From the NCBI GenBank assembly GCA_030550175.1, contig JAUQPW010000042.1, positions 1-44,683 on the forward strand: 44,683 nt of DNA. Direction: 5' to 3'. This document shows positions 25,917 through 34,203 of this stretch, one piece after another. A program made the position numbers and the translations under genes. The stretch's first letter is position 1; each line of letters starts with the position of its first letter. Below the pieces are notes generated by a model. The model was not told the origin of the DNA and ran no database searches. It saw nothing but the letters and a program-made list of their open reading frames with translations. The stretch is from a bacterium (GTDB lineage Bacteria; Moduliflexota; Moduliflexia; Moduliflexales; JAUQPW01).

Positions 25917-26428
25917 ATGCCTCCCCTAACCTCATTTTAGAACACCTTTATCCGAAAACGTAAAAAAGAGGTATCATCTCTCAAAATGAATTGCAAGCAA
26001 TTTTTTATGGAAAATGAAAAAAATTTTAAATGAGTCAGCCTGTGATTTTCAACATTTTGTTTGTTCAGAAGTGCTTTAAAATAGAGAATATCTCAGGAAA
26101 CATTTAACTTTGCTCGTTCCGATGCCTTCACAGAATCGGACCCTCGTTCCTGAATTGGAACCTCATGGTTATTGGCCCAGGCAGTTTGTCACCCCTAGCA
26201 TCCATCTTCCAGGGAGACCCCTGAGAGAATACACCTCCGATTTCCTTCGAAGGAGGGACTCAGGAGGTATTCCTTTAAGCCGCTCCTGCGATCAAATCTT
26301 TTTTCTTATTGACATGAAGACCTTATCTATTTAATTTGGCAGTGTAAGGGTACAGGTTTTGTACCTCAGATTTGGGGTTTTGACTTTATACCTAAATCCA
26401 GATAACAAATCCATCCCATAAGGAAGAA
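25917..26428. other. Intergenic region with nested hairpins upstream of the bolA-like gene
   Basis: About 510 bases between divergent genes. The left third is AT-rich. From 26118 to 26272 there are several stems: TCCGAT/ATCGGA (26118-26123 with 26135-26140), GTTCC/GGAAC (26146-26150 with 26157-26161), CCTGAG/CTCAGG (26220-26225 with 26259-26264) enclosing CCTCC/GGAGG, and a competing GAATAC/GTATTC pair. The 74-aa plus-strand ORF 26110-26334 covers the hairpins and is not convincing as a gene. Confidence 0.5.
26309..26337 (+). promoter_or_regulatory. Sigma-70 promoter for the bolA-like / PhyH pair
   Basis: TTGACA (26309-26314), a 17-base spacer and TAATTT (26332-26337) lie about 90 bases before the bolA-like ATG. 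Confidence 0.6.
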
Positions 26429-26710
26429 ATGTTGAATACAAAGGAGAAAATTGAAATCACTTTGAGAGAAAAGCTCAGAGCTTTTTTTGTAAATGTAGAA
26501 GATGAAAGCTATCTTCATGCGGGCCATCCCGGGAGGATGGCCTCGGGTGGGGGGCATTTTAATATAACGGTGGTTTCCCCGGTTTTTGAAGGTAAAGGAC
26601 TTTTGGAACAACACCGTTTAGTCTATGAAGCCCTGGGTCCAGATCTGGAAAAGGAGATTCACGCACTGTCTTTGAAAACTTTTTCCCCAAACCAATGGAA
26701 GATATCTTAA
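26429..26710 (+). CDS. BolA/IbaG family protein
   Basis: The 93-aa protein has the BolA fold. Its GHFNITVVSPVFEGKGLLEQ segment (about 42-61) is the family signature, with a conserved HR soon after (QHRLVYEAL). AGHPG and the His of GGGHF may be the iron-sulfur ligands used with monothiol glutaredoxins in this family. That link is known for the family, not shown here. AAGGAAGAA before the ATG supports the start. A PhyH dioxygenase follows 49 bases later on the same strand and is probably co-transcribed. Confidence 0.87.
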   Translation: MLNTKEKIEITLREKLRAFFVNVEDESYLHAGHPGRMASGGGHFNITVVSPVFEGKGLLEQHRLVYEALGPDLEKEIHALSLKTFSPNQWKIS

Positions 26711-26759
26711 CCTCTATTTATTCTATTTACTAACTAATCCAACAAAAGGAGTATGAACT

Positions 26760-27596
26760 ATGCTGACACAAGAACAAAAGGCATTTTATAAAGAAAATGG
26801 TTATCTGGTAATAGAAGGGGTTCTTTCCCAGGCAGAATTAAAACTCTTACATGAAACAATCGATGAACTGGTCGAAAAAGCCCAAAGTTTAGGGGTTCCT
26901 AATAATTTATGCGATTTTGAACCCGTTACCGAAGGGGGCCGGAAGATTGTTCGAAGGATCTTTAATCCCTTCGAACAGGCCAAATGTTTTGAAGAATTAG
27001 CCAGCCATAAAATGATATTGGATGCTGTAGAAGACCTTATAGGACCCAATATTCAGATTCATCACAGCAAGCTAAATATGAAACCGGCTCGTGCCGGAAG
27101 TCCTGTCAAGTGGCATCAAGACCTCCCCTTTTTCCCACATACCAATACGGATTTGGTTGCCTGTTTGATCCATTTAAACGATTCAACTCTGGAAAACGGC
27201 TGTTTAAGAGTGATTCCCGGAAGCCATAAACTGGGCCCCCTCGATCACAGGGCTAAAGATGGTACCTTTGTGGGCATGGTTACCGAGGATTTGAAAAAAG
27301 TCGATATGAACACAGCAGTTAACTTACCTCTGAAGGCTGGGGGAATGGTCCTGCTCCACTGCTTAACCCTTCACAGTTCAGCCCCTAATACTTCTGAGGC
27401 TGGTCGCCGTGTACTTATTTATGAATATCGGGCATCTGATTCCATGCAACTCTATGGCACCCCCAATAACTACATGGGACGTATCCTTCGAGGTGTAAAA
27501 CCTACAACGGTCCGTTTAGAAGAAATTACCTATATTATCCCCAATTATCCAATCGGAACGAATATTTACGATCTACAGGCTAATTACAACGGTTAG
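26760..27596 (+). CDS. Phytanoyl-CoA dioxygenase (PhyH) family protein
   Basis: The 278-aa Fe(II)/2-oxoglutarate-dependent oxygenase has the facial triad as H119 and D121 in KWHQDLPF and H205 in LTLHSSAPN. The 2-oxoglutarate-binding Arg is close behind (R216/R217 in EAGRRVLIYEYR). RVIPGSHKLGPLD is typical of the family. PhyH enzymes hydroxylate many kinds of substrate, from acyl-CoA to small natural products, so the substrate is unknown. AAAGGAG upstream of the ATG gives a good start. It probably shares a transcript with the bolA-like gene, which could reflect iron-linked regulation (inference). Confidence 0.92.
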   Translation: MLTQEQKAFYKENGYLVIEGVLSQAELKLLHETIDELVEKAQSLGVPNNLCDFEPVTEGGRKIVRRIFNPFEQAKCFEELASHKMILDAVEDLIGPNIQIHHSKLNMKPARAGSPVKWHQDLPFFPHTNTDLVACLIHLNDSTLENGCLRVIPGSHKLGPLDHRAKDGTFVGMVTEDLKKVDMNTAVNLPLKAGGMVLLHCLTLHSSAPNTSEAGRRVLIYEYRASDSMQLYGTPNNYMGRILRGVKPTTVRLEEITYIIPNYPIGTNIYDLQANYNG

Positions 27597-28210
27597 TTTT
27601 TAGTAAAGTTGATTAAGACTGTTTCCATCAACTACCTCTCTAAAACCGGGGTTATTATCCAGCCCCGGTCTTCCCTGGTATCGGTATAAAAACTTTCATA
27701 TATACTACTAACTTCCATTGAACAGGTCGTATAACCCCTGTAAGGGGCAATCGATTGGTCGCTCCTACGAATTTTGAAACAGAAAATTTACCCCTTCAGA
27801 GGATAGTTATCAGTATTGACCTACCACCAGCAGGTAGAGTAAAACCTGCCTATCCCTTATACAAGTATCTGAGAAGTTGATCAAATAGTAATCAACCCAA
27901 CGACTATAAACAGTAGATCTTGCTTTCTTTACTTCTGAGTTTGAATCTCTTCTAACTTCCTGCTAGAATTACTTTTTCACATTCTATCTTATGGAACTTC
28001 TCTCCGATCTTAGGGATTAGCAAGTTTTTTGCGCTAGCTAAACGAGGCAAGAGTTTTCTGTGTGGTGAAGGATGTTCCTTTTAGTGCACTTGCAACAAAC
28101 TATAAGCACAGGGTTAACCGGTTTTTACCTCAGGTATTCCCCAACCATCAGACCATGCTGTTGAGGTAATGAATGTACCTGAGGATACAAGTTAAGGAGG
28201 GAAGAGTTTT
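27597..28210. other. Intergenic region between PhyH and the formamidase remnant
   Basis: About 610 bases without a gene. A 7-bp hairpin ACCGGGG/CCCCGGT (27645-27651 with 27663-27669) may end PhyH transcription but lacks a T-run. A short palindromic repeat lies at 27735-27770. I see nothing coding in the rest. Confidence 0.5.
27735..27770. repeat. Second copy of the GGGGCAATC...CTCCTACG repeat
   Basis: CCCCTGTAAGGGG forms a hairpin, and the segment continues GCAATCGATTGGTCGCTCCT. It shares layout and end sequence with the element at 24196-24228. Confidence 0.55.
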
Positions 28211-28998
28211 ATGAATCAAGAATTTGCTCGTAGAGATTTTCTGAAAGTAACTGGAGTAAGTGCAGCCTCTGCGCTGGCTCCGGGATCTAAAGTCATGAAG
28301 GTGGGAGAAGGAGTAGCTGAGGCCGCCGAGATGCCATCGACTCACGTCTCTAAACCCCTTATCTCAATCGATCTGACCAAACCTCCTGAAGAACAGGTAA
28401 TACCTATGCATAACCGTTGGCATCCCGATATCCCACCTGTTGTTTCTGTTAAACCAGGCGCCGTCTTTCGAGTGGAATGCTATGATTGGACTGGAGGACA
28501 AATCAAAAATGACGACAGTGCCAACGATGTTCGGGATGTTGAACTAACCAAGGTTCACTATTTGAGCGGACCTATTGCCGTCGAAGGGGCAGAGCCCGGG
28601 GATATTCTTGTTGTAGACATCCTGGATATTGGAGCGCTCCCAACCTCATTATGGGGTTTTACAGGTATTTTTGCTAAAACAAATGGAGGTGGTTTCCTAA
28701 CCGATCACTACCCGGATGCCAAAAAGGCGATTTGGGATCTGCAGGGTATCTATGCAACCTCGCGTCACATCAAAGGGGTAAGGTTTGCAGGCTTACACAT
28801 CCAGGACTTATCGGATGCGCTCCTTCCGCGGAGTTGCTTGCCAAATGGAACAAGCGGGAAGCGGAACTCATTGCAACAAACTCCAACCGGGTTCCACCGC
28901 TGGCAGTTTCTCCAAACCCCAAGAATGCGCTCCTGGGAAAATTGAAAGGTGCGGAATTTGACCGGGTTCCCTACGACGGCGAATTGAGCAGAGTATAG
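28211..28998 (+). pseudogene. Acetamidase/formamidase (FmdA/AmdA) gene, frameshifted and truncated
   Basis: The N-terminus starts with ARRDFLK, a twin-arginine-like export signal. It continues as a formamidase: HNRWHPDIPPVVSVKPGAVF, ECYDWTGGQIKNDDS, GPIAVEGAEPGDILVVDILD, GIYATSRHIKGVRFAGL. At about 28792 one base is missing. In the next frame the family sequence resumes as THPGLIGCAPSAELLAKWNK and NPKNALLGKLKGAEFDRV, then diverges and stops at 28998. About 150 C-terminal residues of the usual 400 are absent. The plain frame-1 ORF (28211-28945) ends in unrelated sequence. The single-base shift could be a sequencing error, but the missing C-terminus could not. GGAGGGAAGAG precedes the ATG. Confidence 0.88.
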
Positions 28999-29196
28999 AG
29001 TCGAAGGTAATCCAGCGTTCTCCTGGTGAAACCCCGACCCCACCAACGAAACCTCACTATCAAAATCGCGGACGCCCCTGGCAGATAAGCTGTTGAGATA
29101 TTGATATATAATTGAAATCTCTTACTACTTACTATCCTGCTATTTTCAGCCCTTGACTTTTAGCTCGACCACATTAAATTGTCGAAAAAGCCCCAG

Positions 29197-29215
29197 CGGA
29201 GCGATCTGTTTGTAG
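29197..29215 (+). repeat. CGGAGCGATCTGTTTGTAG dispersed repeat, copy 1
   Basis: The best copy in the window of a short repeat that recurs at 29254-29268, 32574-32590, 32654-32679 (inverted) and, partly, 11326-11340. Confidence 0.7.
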
Positions 29216-29253
29216 CCCAATAGGATCCCCACCCCCAGATCTTTTAGTTCCTT

Positions 29254-29268
29254 AGGAGCGACCTGTAG
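29254..29268 (+). repeat. AGGAGCGACCTGTAG dispersed repeat, copy 2
   Basis: This copy shares GGAGCGAYCTGT with the one at 29197-29215 and lies in the same orientation about 57 bases away. Confidence 0.6.
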
Positions 29269-29786
29269 ATAAAAACGATGCCAGAATTTCACAGGCCGCC
29301 CTTAGAGGGCTTAGTCAGTAGAATTGTTGCTACAAACCGATGGCTCCCATGAAGCTTTTAAGGTTAAAACCTAATTTAACATTGTCAGATTAACAGTCGT
29401 TACAACCTATTCCGGTTTCAACTCCTCCCATGCCTGAAAAACCCCAGATACCTAATCCCTTCTCCTGAAACTTTCCTGAGAGGATTTGAATCAGGCCCAA
29501 AACCCTCGTATATCCCATATACAGTACGTCAGTACGTCGATCATACCTTACTCAGGCTGAATAATTCTTGGAATTAGGGACAGGTGGGAAAGATTGTAAG
29601 TTAATAAACCCCTTTAGAATAAAGGCGAATTATTGACTTGCCAATGAGAGAATCCTTATCAACTCAGTTAACAGAAAGTATGTTCCAGTAAAGGAATAGT
29701 TTAATTAAAATCTATAGAAAAAAATCTTGCTCTAATTTATTTCTGATTCATGATAGAATTATTCATACTGTTCAATCCAGGTCGTT

Positions 29787-29854
29787 TGGCTACAAAGCAA
29801 CCTGTAGCCAAATTGCAAATATTTTTTGGGTAACAAACCCTGAAACTGTTACCC
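29787..29854 (+). promoter_or_regulatory. Two leader hairpins before the coiled-coil gene
   Basis: TGGCTACA (29787-29794) pairs with TGTAGCCA (29803-29810). After AT-rich DNA with a T6 run (29822-29827), GGGTAACA (29828-29835) pairs with TGTTACCC (29847-29854). The second hairpin ends 17 bases before the ATG at 29872, so a role in controlling translation or early termination is possible but unproven. Confidence 0.5.
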
Positions 29855-29871
29855 TAAACGAGGTATAAGTC

Positions 29872-31173
29872 ATGTCCCGATTCTTACCATTTATAGTTTT
29901 AATAGCTTTATCTTTTCCCGTTCCTTATACTTACCCTTTCGAAGTAAAGGAGGCCGACTTATGGAACAGGACGAAGGAGTTAATCCAAGATACTGCAAAG
30001 AAAGCCGGGGAATTAACTCAGGAGACTCTGGAGGAGGCCAGGAGTTTATTAAGTAGAGAGGAAAAGGGTAAGTCGGGGGAATTGTGGGAAAAGCTCATAC
30101 CCAAGTTAGAATCCGTTTTAAAATTAGAGGATAGGCACGAAACGCTCCCCGATTCTGCCTTACTGTCCGCAGATAAGGTCTCGAACCAACAGCATATTAA
30201 TGAATTATTAGACGAAGCCATTGACATTCTCGTCATCTCCCCTACCCAGGCTTATCGTAAACAGATTCAAGATCTGGAAGGAGATATCCGGGAGGCAAAT
30301 AGAAAAATAATAGAGTATGAAGAAAAGCGGGTATCCGCACCAAGAAAAAAGCCCCTATGGAAACCCTGGGAAACAACAGATGAAGGGTATATCCAAAAAA
30401 TTGAAGAACTCAAAGAAAGGATTGCCCGAAATCAAGATGAAATAAATAAAATAAAGGAATCCCTCAAAAACGAGCTTCAAAATATGGGATTAACGCTTAC
30501 CCCTGGACAACTCGATTTTCTCCTTTCCACCATCGTAGGTGATAATGTTATTCAAATAAACGTCGCCTTCAACAATATCAAAGCCGTTACCCAACAACTT
30601 GAGCAGATCATGGTTAAAAGTGGAGAAAATGTTAACATTGCCCGGCGATATTATGGTATGTATACTGTTTTATTGGAAATTCTGGATCATATGTACCAGC
30701 AGCTTATGCAAGATATTGATCAAAAATATCTTCCTCAGATCCAGGGGGGAAGAGGAAAGGATGGAAAAGAAATTAAGGGTATCATTCCCAGGACAGAGAC
30801 TTTATTAAAACAGACGGAAGACCTTTTAAAGAAAGAGTCTTCCGACCGAAATAAAGAGATTTTAACCGCTAATCTCAAAGCCCAGAAATTAACCCTGGAA
30901 GCTGCAAAATTATACAAAGGTTATCTGGAAGTGCAACGCACAAATATGAGGGTGGCCAGGCAAAAATTGAATCCGGATATCTCTGTAGCAAAGAATACCT
31001 ATGAGACCGTTAAAGTATCCAGCGAGCTTATAGCCATGATGAAATCCAGTCAGAATTTATTTGATACCCTGAAAAATTTGCAAATACCTGAACTTCGGGT
31101 TTTTGAAAATTTAGAGATGAAAAAAGAGTTTGAAAAATTAACGATCCAGCTTAAAGTAGGAGGTGAAGGTTAA
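29872..31173 (+). CDS. Secreted coiled-coil protein of unknown function
   Basis: I do not recognise this 433-aa protein. The first 22 residues form a signal peptide (FLPFIVLIALSFPVPYTYPF), so it should be exported. The rest is highly charged and helical. A coiled coil is likely at about 130-200 (QDLEGDIREANRKIIEYEEK and IEELKERIARNQDEINKIKE), and again at 300-360 and 400-430. A tract at 37-60 reads KELIQDTAKKAGELTQETLE, resembling amphipathic 11-residue repeats. There is no Cys and no enzyme motif. A structural envelope or stress-protection role is a guess. AGGT lies 10 bases before the ATG, and two leader hairpins lie upstream. Confidence 0.83.
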   Translation: MSRFLPFIVLIALSFPVPYTYPFEVKEADLWNRTKELIQDTAKKAGELTQETLEEARSLLSREEKGKSGELWEKLIPKLESVLKLEDRHETLPDSALLSADKVSNQQHINELLDEAIDILVISPTQAYRKQIQDLEGDIREANRKIIEYEEKRVSAPRKKPLWKPWETTDEGYIQKIEELKERIARNQDEINKIKESLKNELQNMGLTLTPGQLDFLLSTIVGDNVIQINVAFNNIKAVTQQLEQIMVKSGENVNIARRYYGMYTVLLEILDHMYQQLMQDIDQKYLPQIQGGRGKDGKEIKGIIPRTETLLKQTEDLLKKESSDRNKEILTANLKAQKLTLEAAKLYKGYLEVQRTNMRVARQKLNPDISVAKNTYETVKVSSELIAMMKSSQNLFDTLKNLQIPELRVFENLEMKKEFEKLTIQLKVGGEG

Positions 31174-31573
31174 AGTTACAGAGGTAGAGTTCTGGAACTG
31201 TAAAATCAAAAATCGGTTGAAAGATTATCTAAAAGCGCCTTACTCTAAGGAGAGTTCTTTAAGACTCGATCTACAGGCTGAGAAAGGATTGATTCGGAGA
31301 AGGGAATCAATCCCATGGAGATTAAGTTGAAATAAATCAAGGGTCGGCATTCAGGAGCCTGGAATTAGAATTCCCGTTTCCAGTATTCTTTCAAGCTCAT
31401 GTTGGAGTATCGGGCGAAGGAAGCGAAGCAATCCCTTAAAATCCAAAGATTGCCTCGTCGCAGGATTTATCCTGAGTCCAGTCGAAGGGTTCTTTGCAAT
31501 GACCCTATGGGTAAGTTAGAGCTCACTTTACAAGGGACCAGTTTTTAGCCTCTGAATTCTGACCCATTAAATC
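31174..31573. other. Intergenic region with a known-type repeat
   Basis: About 400 bases without a gene. The right half contains an intergenic repeat (31447-31505). The left part has nothing recognisable. Confidence 0.5.
31447..31505. repeat. GATTGCCTCGTCG...TTTGCAATGAC composite repeat
   Basis: The outer parts AGATTGCCTCGTCG and TTTGCAATGAC match a repeat common between genes in many bacteria (AGATTGCTTCGTCG...GCAATGAC). The middle, CAGGATTTATCCTGAGTCCA and GTCGAAGG, resembles another common repeat (CCTGAGCxxxGTCGAAGG). It appears that one is nested in the other. A related trace occurs near 17570-17615. Confidence 0.65.
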
Positions 31574-32500
31574 ATGGATAAAACCCGTGCTTTTTTAAAA
31601 CAGCTAGGGCTGCCCTCGGGAGATCTCTATGATTTACCCGATTCCAAAAAGCGGTTTCCGGATGGGGCCCAATATCGTATCGAAATACCCAGCGTTGAGG
31701 GACCTAAAACCATGAAGGCTGTACTCGAAACTGCTCAAACCCTTAAGGTACCTGTTCATCGGATCAGTCAAGGAAGTGGTATTATGCTACTCACCGACGA
31801 CGAAATTAAAGAGATGGTTCAACTTGGAAAAGAATATCAGGTTGAAGTCAGCCTTTTTGTAGGTCCTCGGGCCGGATTTGATATTGGAGCCCTTCCCTTT
31901 ACCCCGGCAGGTAAAGCAATCGCCCAACGACTTCGAGGAATGGATCAGATTGTCTATGCCATTGAAGACATTAAACGGGCCTGTGCTCTAGGAATTCGAG
32001 GTATTTTGGTAGCCGATGAAGGACTTTTATGGATTGTGAATGAATTGAAAAAACAGGGAGAACTTCCGGCCAATCTGGTTGTAAAAGTTTCTGTTCAGAT
32101 GGGACAGTCCAATCCTATCTCCATTCGTATGATGGAACAGGCCGGTGCAGATACCTACAATATCCCTACCGACTTGACTTTGCCTATGATCGCCGCTATT
32201 CGCCAGGCCATTAATATTCCCGTGGATGTATATGTGGAAGTCCCGGATAATTTTGGAGGATTTATCCGATATTATGAAATCGCCGAGTTGATCCGAATTG
32301 CGGCTCCGATTTATGTTAAATTTGGCCTGAGGAATTCTCCGGATATCTATCCAAGTGGAACGCACCTGGAAACTACGTCGATTAATTTAGGTAAAGAACG
32401 GGTTCGAAGGGCTAAGATTGGATTTGATATGATCCAGCGGTATTATCCCCAGGCCATCCTGTCGAAGCCGGGAGCCGAAGGAATTGGATTACCGGAGTAA
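31574..32500 (+). CDS. TIM-barrel protein resembling U32-type peptidases
   Basis: The 308-aa cytoplasmic protein reads as a beta/alpha barrel: RIEIPSVEGPKTMKAVLETA, EVSLFVGPRAGFDIGALPF, ACALGIRGILVADEGLL, VKVSVQMGQSNPIS and DVYVEVPDNFGGFIRYYEIA are successive strands with helices. Such proteins are often labelled U32-family peptidase-like, but no protease activity is implied, and a sugar-acid or hydroxyacid enzyme is equally possible. It sits upstream of a LarA-like gene and near a UxaA-type dehydratase, which hints at acid-sugar metabolism. It has no good ribosome-binding site. Confidence 0.7.
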   Translation: MDKTRAFLKQLGLPSGDLYDLPDSKKRFPDGAQYRIEIPSVEGPKTMKAVLETAQTLKVPVHRISQGSGIMLLTDDEIKEMVQLGKEYQVEVSLFVGPRAGFDIGALPFTPAGKAIAQRLRGMDQIVYAIEDIKRACALGIRGILVADEGLLWIVNELKKQGELPANLVVKVSVQMGQSNPISIRMMEQAGADTYNIPTDLTLPMIAAIRQAINIPVDVYVEVPDNFGGFIRYYEIAELIRIAAPIYVKFGLRNSPDIYPSGTHLETTSINLGKERVRRAKIGFDMIQRYYPQAILSKPGAEGIGLPE

Positions 32501-32573
32501 AAGTAGTCGACAGATTGTTTTTACACAGAAATTAAAATATCATTTCAAAACCGGATTTGATATAAGAATAGCT

Positions 32574-32590
32574 CCGGAGGAACGACCTGT
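32574..32590 (+). repeat. CGGAGGAACGACCTGT dispersed repeat, copy 3
   Basis: A diverged copy of the GGAGCGAYCTGT repeat, facing the inverted copy at 32654-32679. Confidence 0.5.
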
Positions 32591-32653
32591 CCGTCGAGGA
32601 ATTCTCCTTTGTAGAAACAGGGAGCCTGGGACTAAAGAGAGGAAGGAGAGTTC

Positions 32654-32679
32654 TATAAACAAATCGCTCCGTTAGGGCT
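32654..32679 (-). repeat. Dispersed repeat, copy 4, inverted
   Basis: Read on the minus strand this is AGCCCTAACGGAGCGATTTG followed by TTTATA, matching the CGGAGCGATCTGTTTGTAG family. Confidence 0.6.
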
Positions 32680-32741
32680 AAAAGACCCACGAAACGGTGC
32701 CCTTCGCTTATATCGAAATTTGGATGCTCTTACTTTGGCTG

Positions 32742-32770
32742 TTGACACTGCGTTCAATAGAGACTATAGT
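32742..32770 (+). promoter_or_regulatory. Near-consensus sigma-70 promoter for the LarA-like gene
   Basis: TTGACA (32742-32747), a 17-base spacer and TATAGT (32765-32770). The RNA start at about 32777 lies inside the ORF extension. This, with AAGGAG close to the ATG at 32832, fixes that ATG as the start. Confidence 0.75.
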
Positions 32771-32831
32771 GGTGGATAGGGTAGAGTGCGATAAAAAATT
32801 TTTTAATTTTATACAAGGGAAGGAGACTAAA

Positions 32832-34121
32832 ATGGCTCTAATTCATTATCCTGATATTAAGTATCCCAAAATGCTGAAGATTTTTCAAAAATTTGAGGTT
32901 CCGAAGGTAGAGGATGTTCCGGGTCGAGTTGCAAAGGAAATTGCCCGAATTAACGTAAGGTCGAGGATAAAACCCGGTGCCAGTGTGGCCGTTACAGCCG
33001 GAAGTCGAGGAATTAGGGATATTGCCAAAGTAGTAGGTACAACCGTTTCTGAACTCAAAAAGATGGGAGCTAAGCCTTTTATTATTCCGGCTATGGGGAG
33101 CCACGGAGGAGCAACCCCGGAGGGCCAAAAGGAGGTTCTCGCACGATACGGAATCACCGAAGAGACCATGGGAGTACCCATTCGTGCCACCATGGAAGTG
33201 GTTCAGGTGAGTGAAGTGACCGAACTGGGACCCAGGATTCCGGTCTATATGGATAAATACGCCTATGAGGCCGACCATGTGGTGGTTATCAATCGAATAA
33301 AACCTCATACCGATTTTACCGGAGATCTGGGAAGTGGATTACAGAAAATGATGAACATCGGCCTGGGAAAGCATGTTGGTGCTCTCCTTTATCATAAAGC
33401 CTTTGTCAGCTTTGGTTATGCCAATGTAATTAAAAAAGTTGCCCAAAAGGTCCTGGAGACAGGTAAAATTCTCTTTGGAGTCGGCATTGTAGAGAACAGC
33501 TATGATGAAACCGCCAATATCGTTGCAGTCCTTCCGGAGAATCTCGTAGAGACCGAATTGGAACTTGAGCGGCAGGCCAGCAAATATCTGGCTCATCTTC
33601 CCTTTGATGTGGTCGATATACTCATTGTGGATGAGATGGGAAAGGATATTAGTGGGGCGGGTATGGATCCCAATGTCCATGGACGCATTATGAATCTGAC
33701 CGAAAAACCCCACGAAAAACCTAAAATCAAACGCATCTTCGTCCGGGATCTTACCGAAGATACCCACGGCAATGCAACCGGAATAGGCTTTGCCGATTTT
33801 ACCACGCGCCGTTTGATCAATAAAATAGATCCCAGAGCGACCTATATTAACTGCATTACCGGAATAGCTCCTGAAGTGGCCCGCTTCCCTATGACCTTTG
33901 ATACAGACCGAGAAGCCATTGATGTGGCTCTCAATACCATCGGTTTGATAGAACCTGAAAACGCCAAGATAATCTGGATCAAAAATACACTGGTCCTGGG
34001 AGAAGTCATAGTCTCTGAGGCTTATCGGAAAGAACTCGAATCCCGAAGTGACTTGATGCTTGTCAAAGAGCTGGGAGAACTCGCCTTTGACTCAGAAGGA
34101 AATTTAATACCTGGTTTTTAG
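32832..34121 (+). CDS. LarA-like lactate-racemase-domain (DUF2088) protein
   Basis: The 429-aa protein matches the LarA/DUF2088 family. GSHGGATPEGQKEVLARYGI (about residue 90) is the conserved SHGG loop. RIKPHTDFTGDLGSGLQKMM (about 155-175) and the later KHVGALLYHKAF complete the substrate and cofactor site. In LarA this fold uses the nickel-pincer cofactor, but many relatives have other uses, so racemase activity is not certain. The open frame upstream to 32697 is not used. It has its own strong promoter. Neighbours include a TIM-barrel protein and a UxaA-type dehydratase, which often accompany LarA-like genes in hydroxyacid catabolism. Confidence 0.87.
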   Translation: MALIHYPDIKYPKMLKIFQKFEVPKVEDVPGRVAKEIARINVRSRIKPGASVAVTAGSRGIRDIAKVVGTTVSELKKMGAKPFIIPAMGSHGGATPEGQKEVLARYGITEETMGVPIRATMEVVQVSEVTELGPRIPVYMDKYAYEADHVVVINRIKPHTDFTGDLGSGLQKMMNIGLGKHVGALLYHKAFVSFGYANVIKKVAQKVLETGKILFGVGIVENSYDETANIVAVLPENLVETELELERQASKYLAHLPFDVVDILIVDEMGKDISGAGMDPNVHGRIMNLTEKPHEKPKIKRIFVRDLTEDTHGNATGIGFADFTTRRLINKIDPRATYINCITGIAPEVARFPMTFDTDREAIDVALNTIGLIEPENAKIIWIKNTLVLGEVIVSEAYRKELESRSDLMLVKELGELAFDSEGNLIPGF

Positions 34122-34145
34122 TCTAACTGGTCCTGGTAGTTACAA

Positions 34146-34198
34146 GTCCGTTATCCGTTGTTTTGGGTAAAGGTATTTTGACAACGGACAACGGATAA
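34146..34198. repeat. Inverted repeat of the CCGTTGTC type before the zinc-ribbon gene
   Basis: GTCCGTTATCCGTTGT (34146-34161) pairs with 34181-34196 at 14 of 16 positions around a 19-base loop. It is the second member of the family seen at 19395-19445, and it also lies only a few bases before a plus-strand start codon. Confidence 0.75.
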
Positions 34199-34203
34199 AA
34201 GAA

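Larger units (their letters stand above)
28999..29871. other. Long intergenic region with dispersed repeats and paired hairpins
   Basis: About 870 bases with no gene I can support. It holds two copies of the GGAGCGAYCTGT repeat (29197-29215 and 29254-29268), a short direct repeat GTACGTC near 29525-29540, and two hairpins at 29787-29854 just before the next gene. Confidence 0.55.
32501..32831. other. Intergenic region with two dispersed repeats and the LarA-like promoter
   Basis: About 330 bases. It carries copies of the GGAGCGAYCTGT repeat at 32574-32590 and, inverted, at 32654-32679. The LarA-like promoter lies at 32742-32770. The upstream extension of the LarA-like ORF from 32697 falls here and is not coding. 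Confidence 0.55.

Noticed and set aside
26118..26272. Known riboswitch (TPP, glycine, cobalamin or SAM) in the bolA upstream region
   Set aside because: The hairpins lack the conserved core sequences of these classes on either strand as far as I can read.
26110..26334. 74-aa plus-strand ORF before the bolA-like gene
   Set aside because: It covers the hairpin region, has no ribosome-binding site or known motif, and its end overlaps the bolA promoter.
32697..32831. N-terminal extension of the LarA-like protein
   Set aside because: A near-consensus promoter lies inside it, and a strong ribosome-binding site precedes the ATG at 32832.
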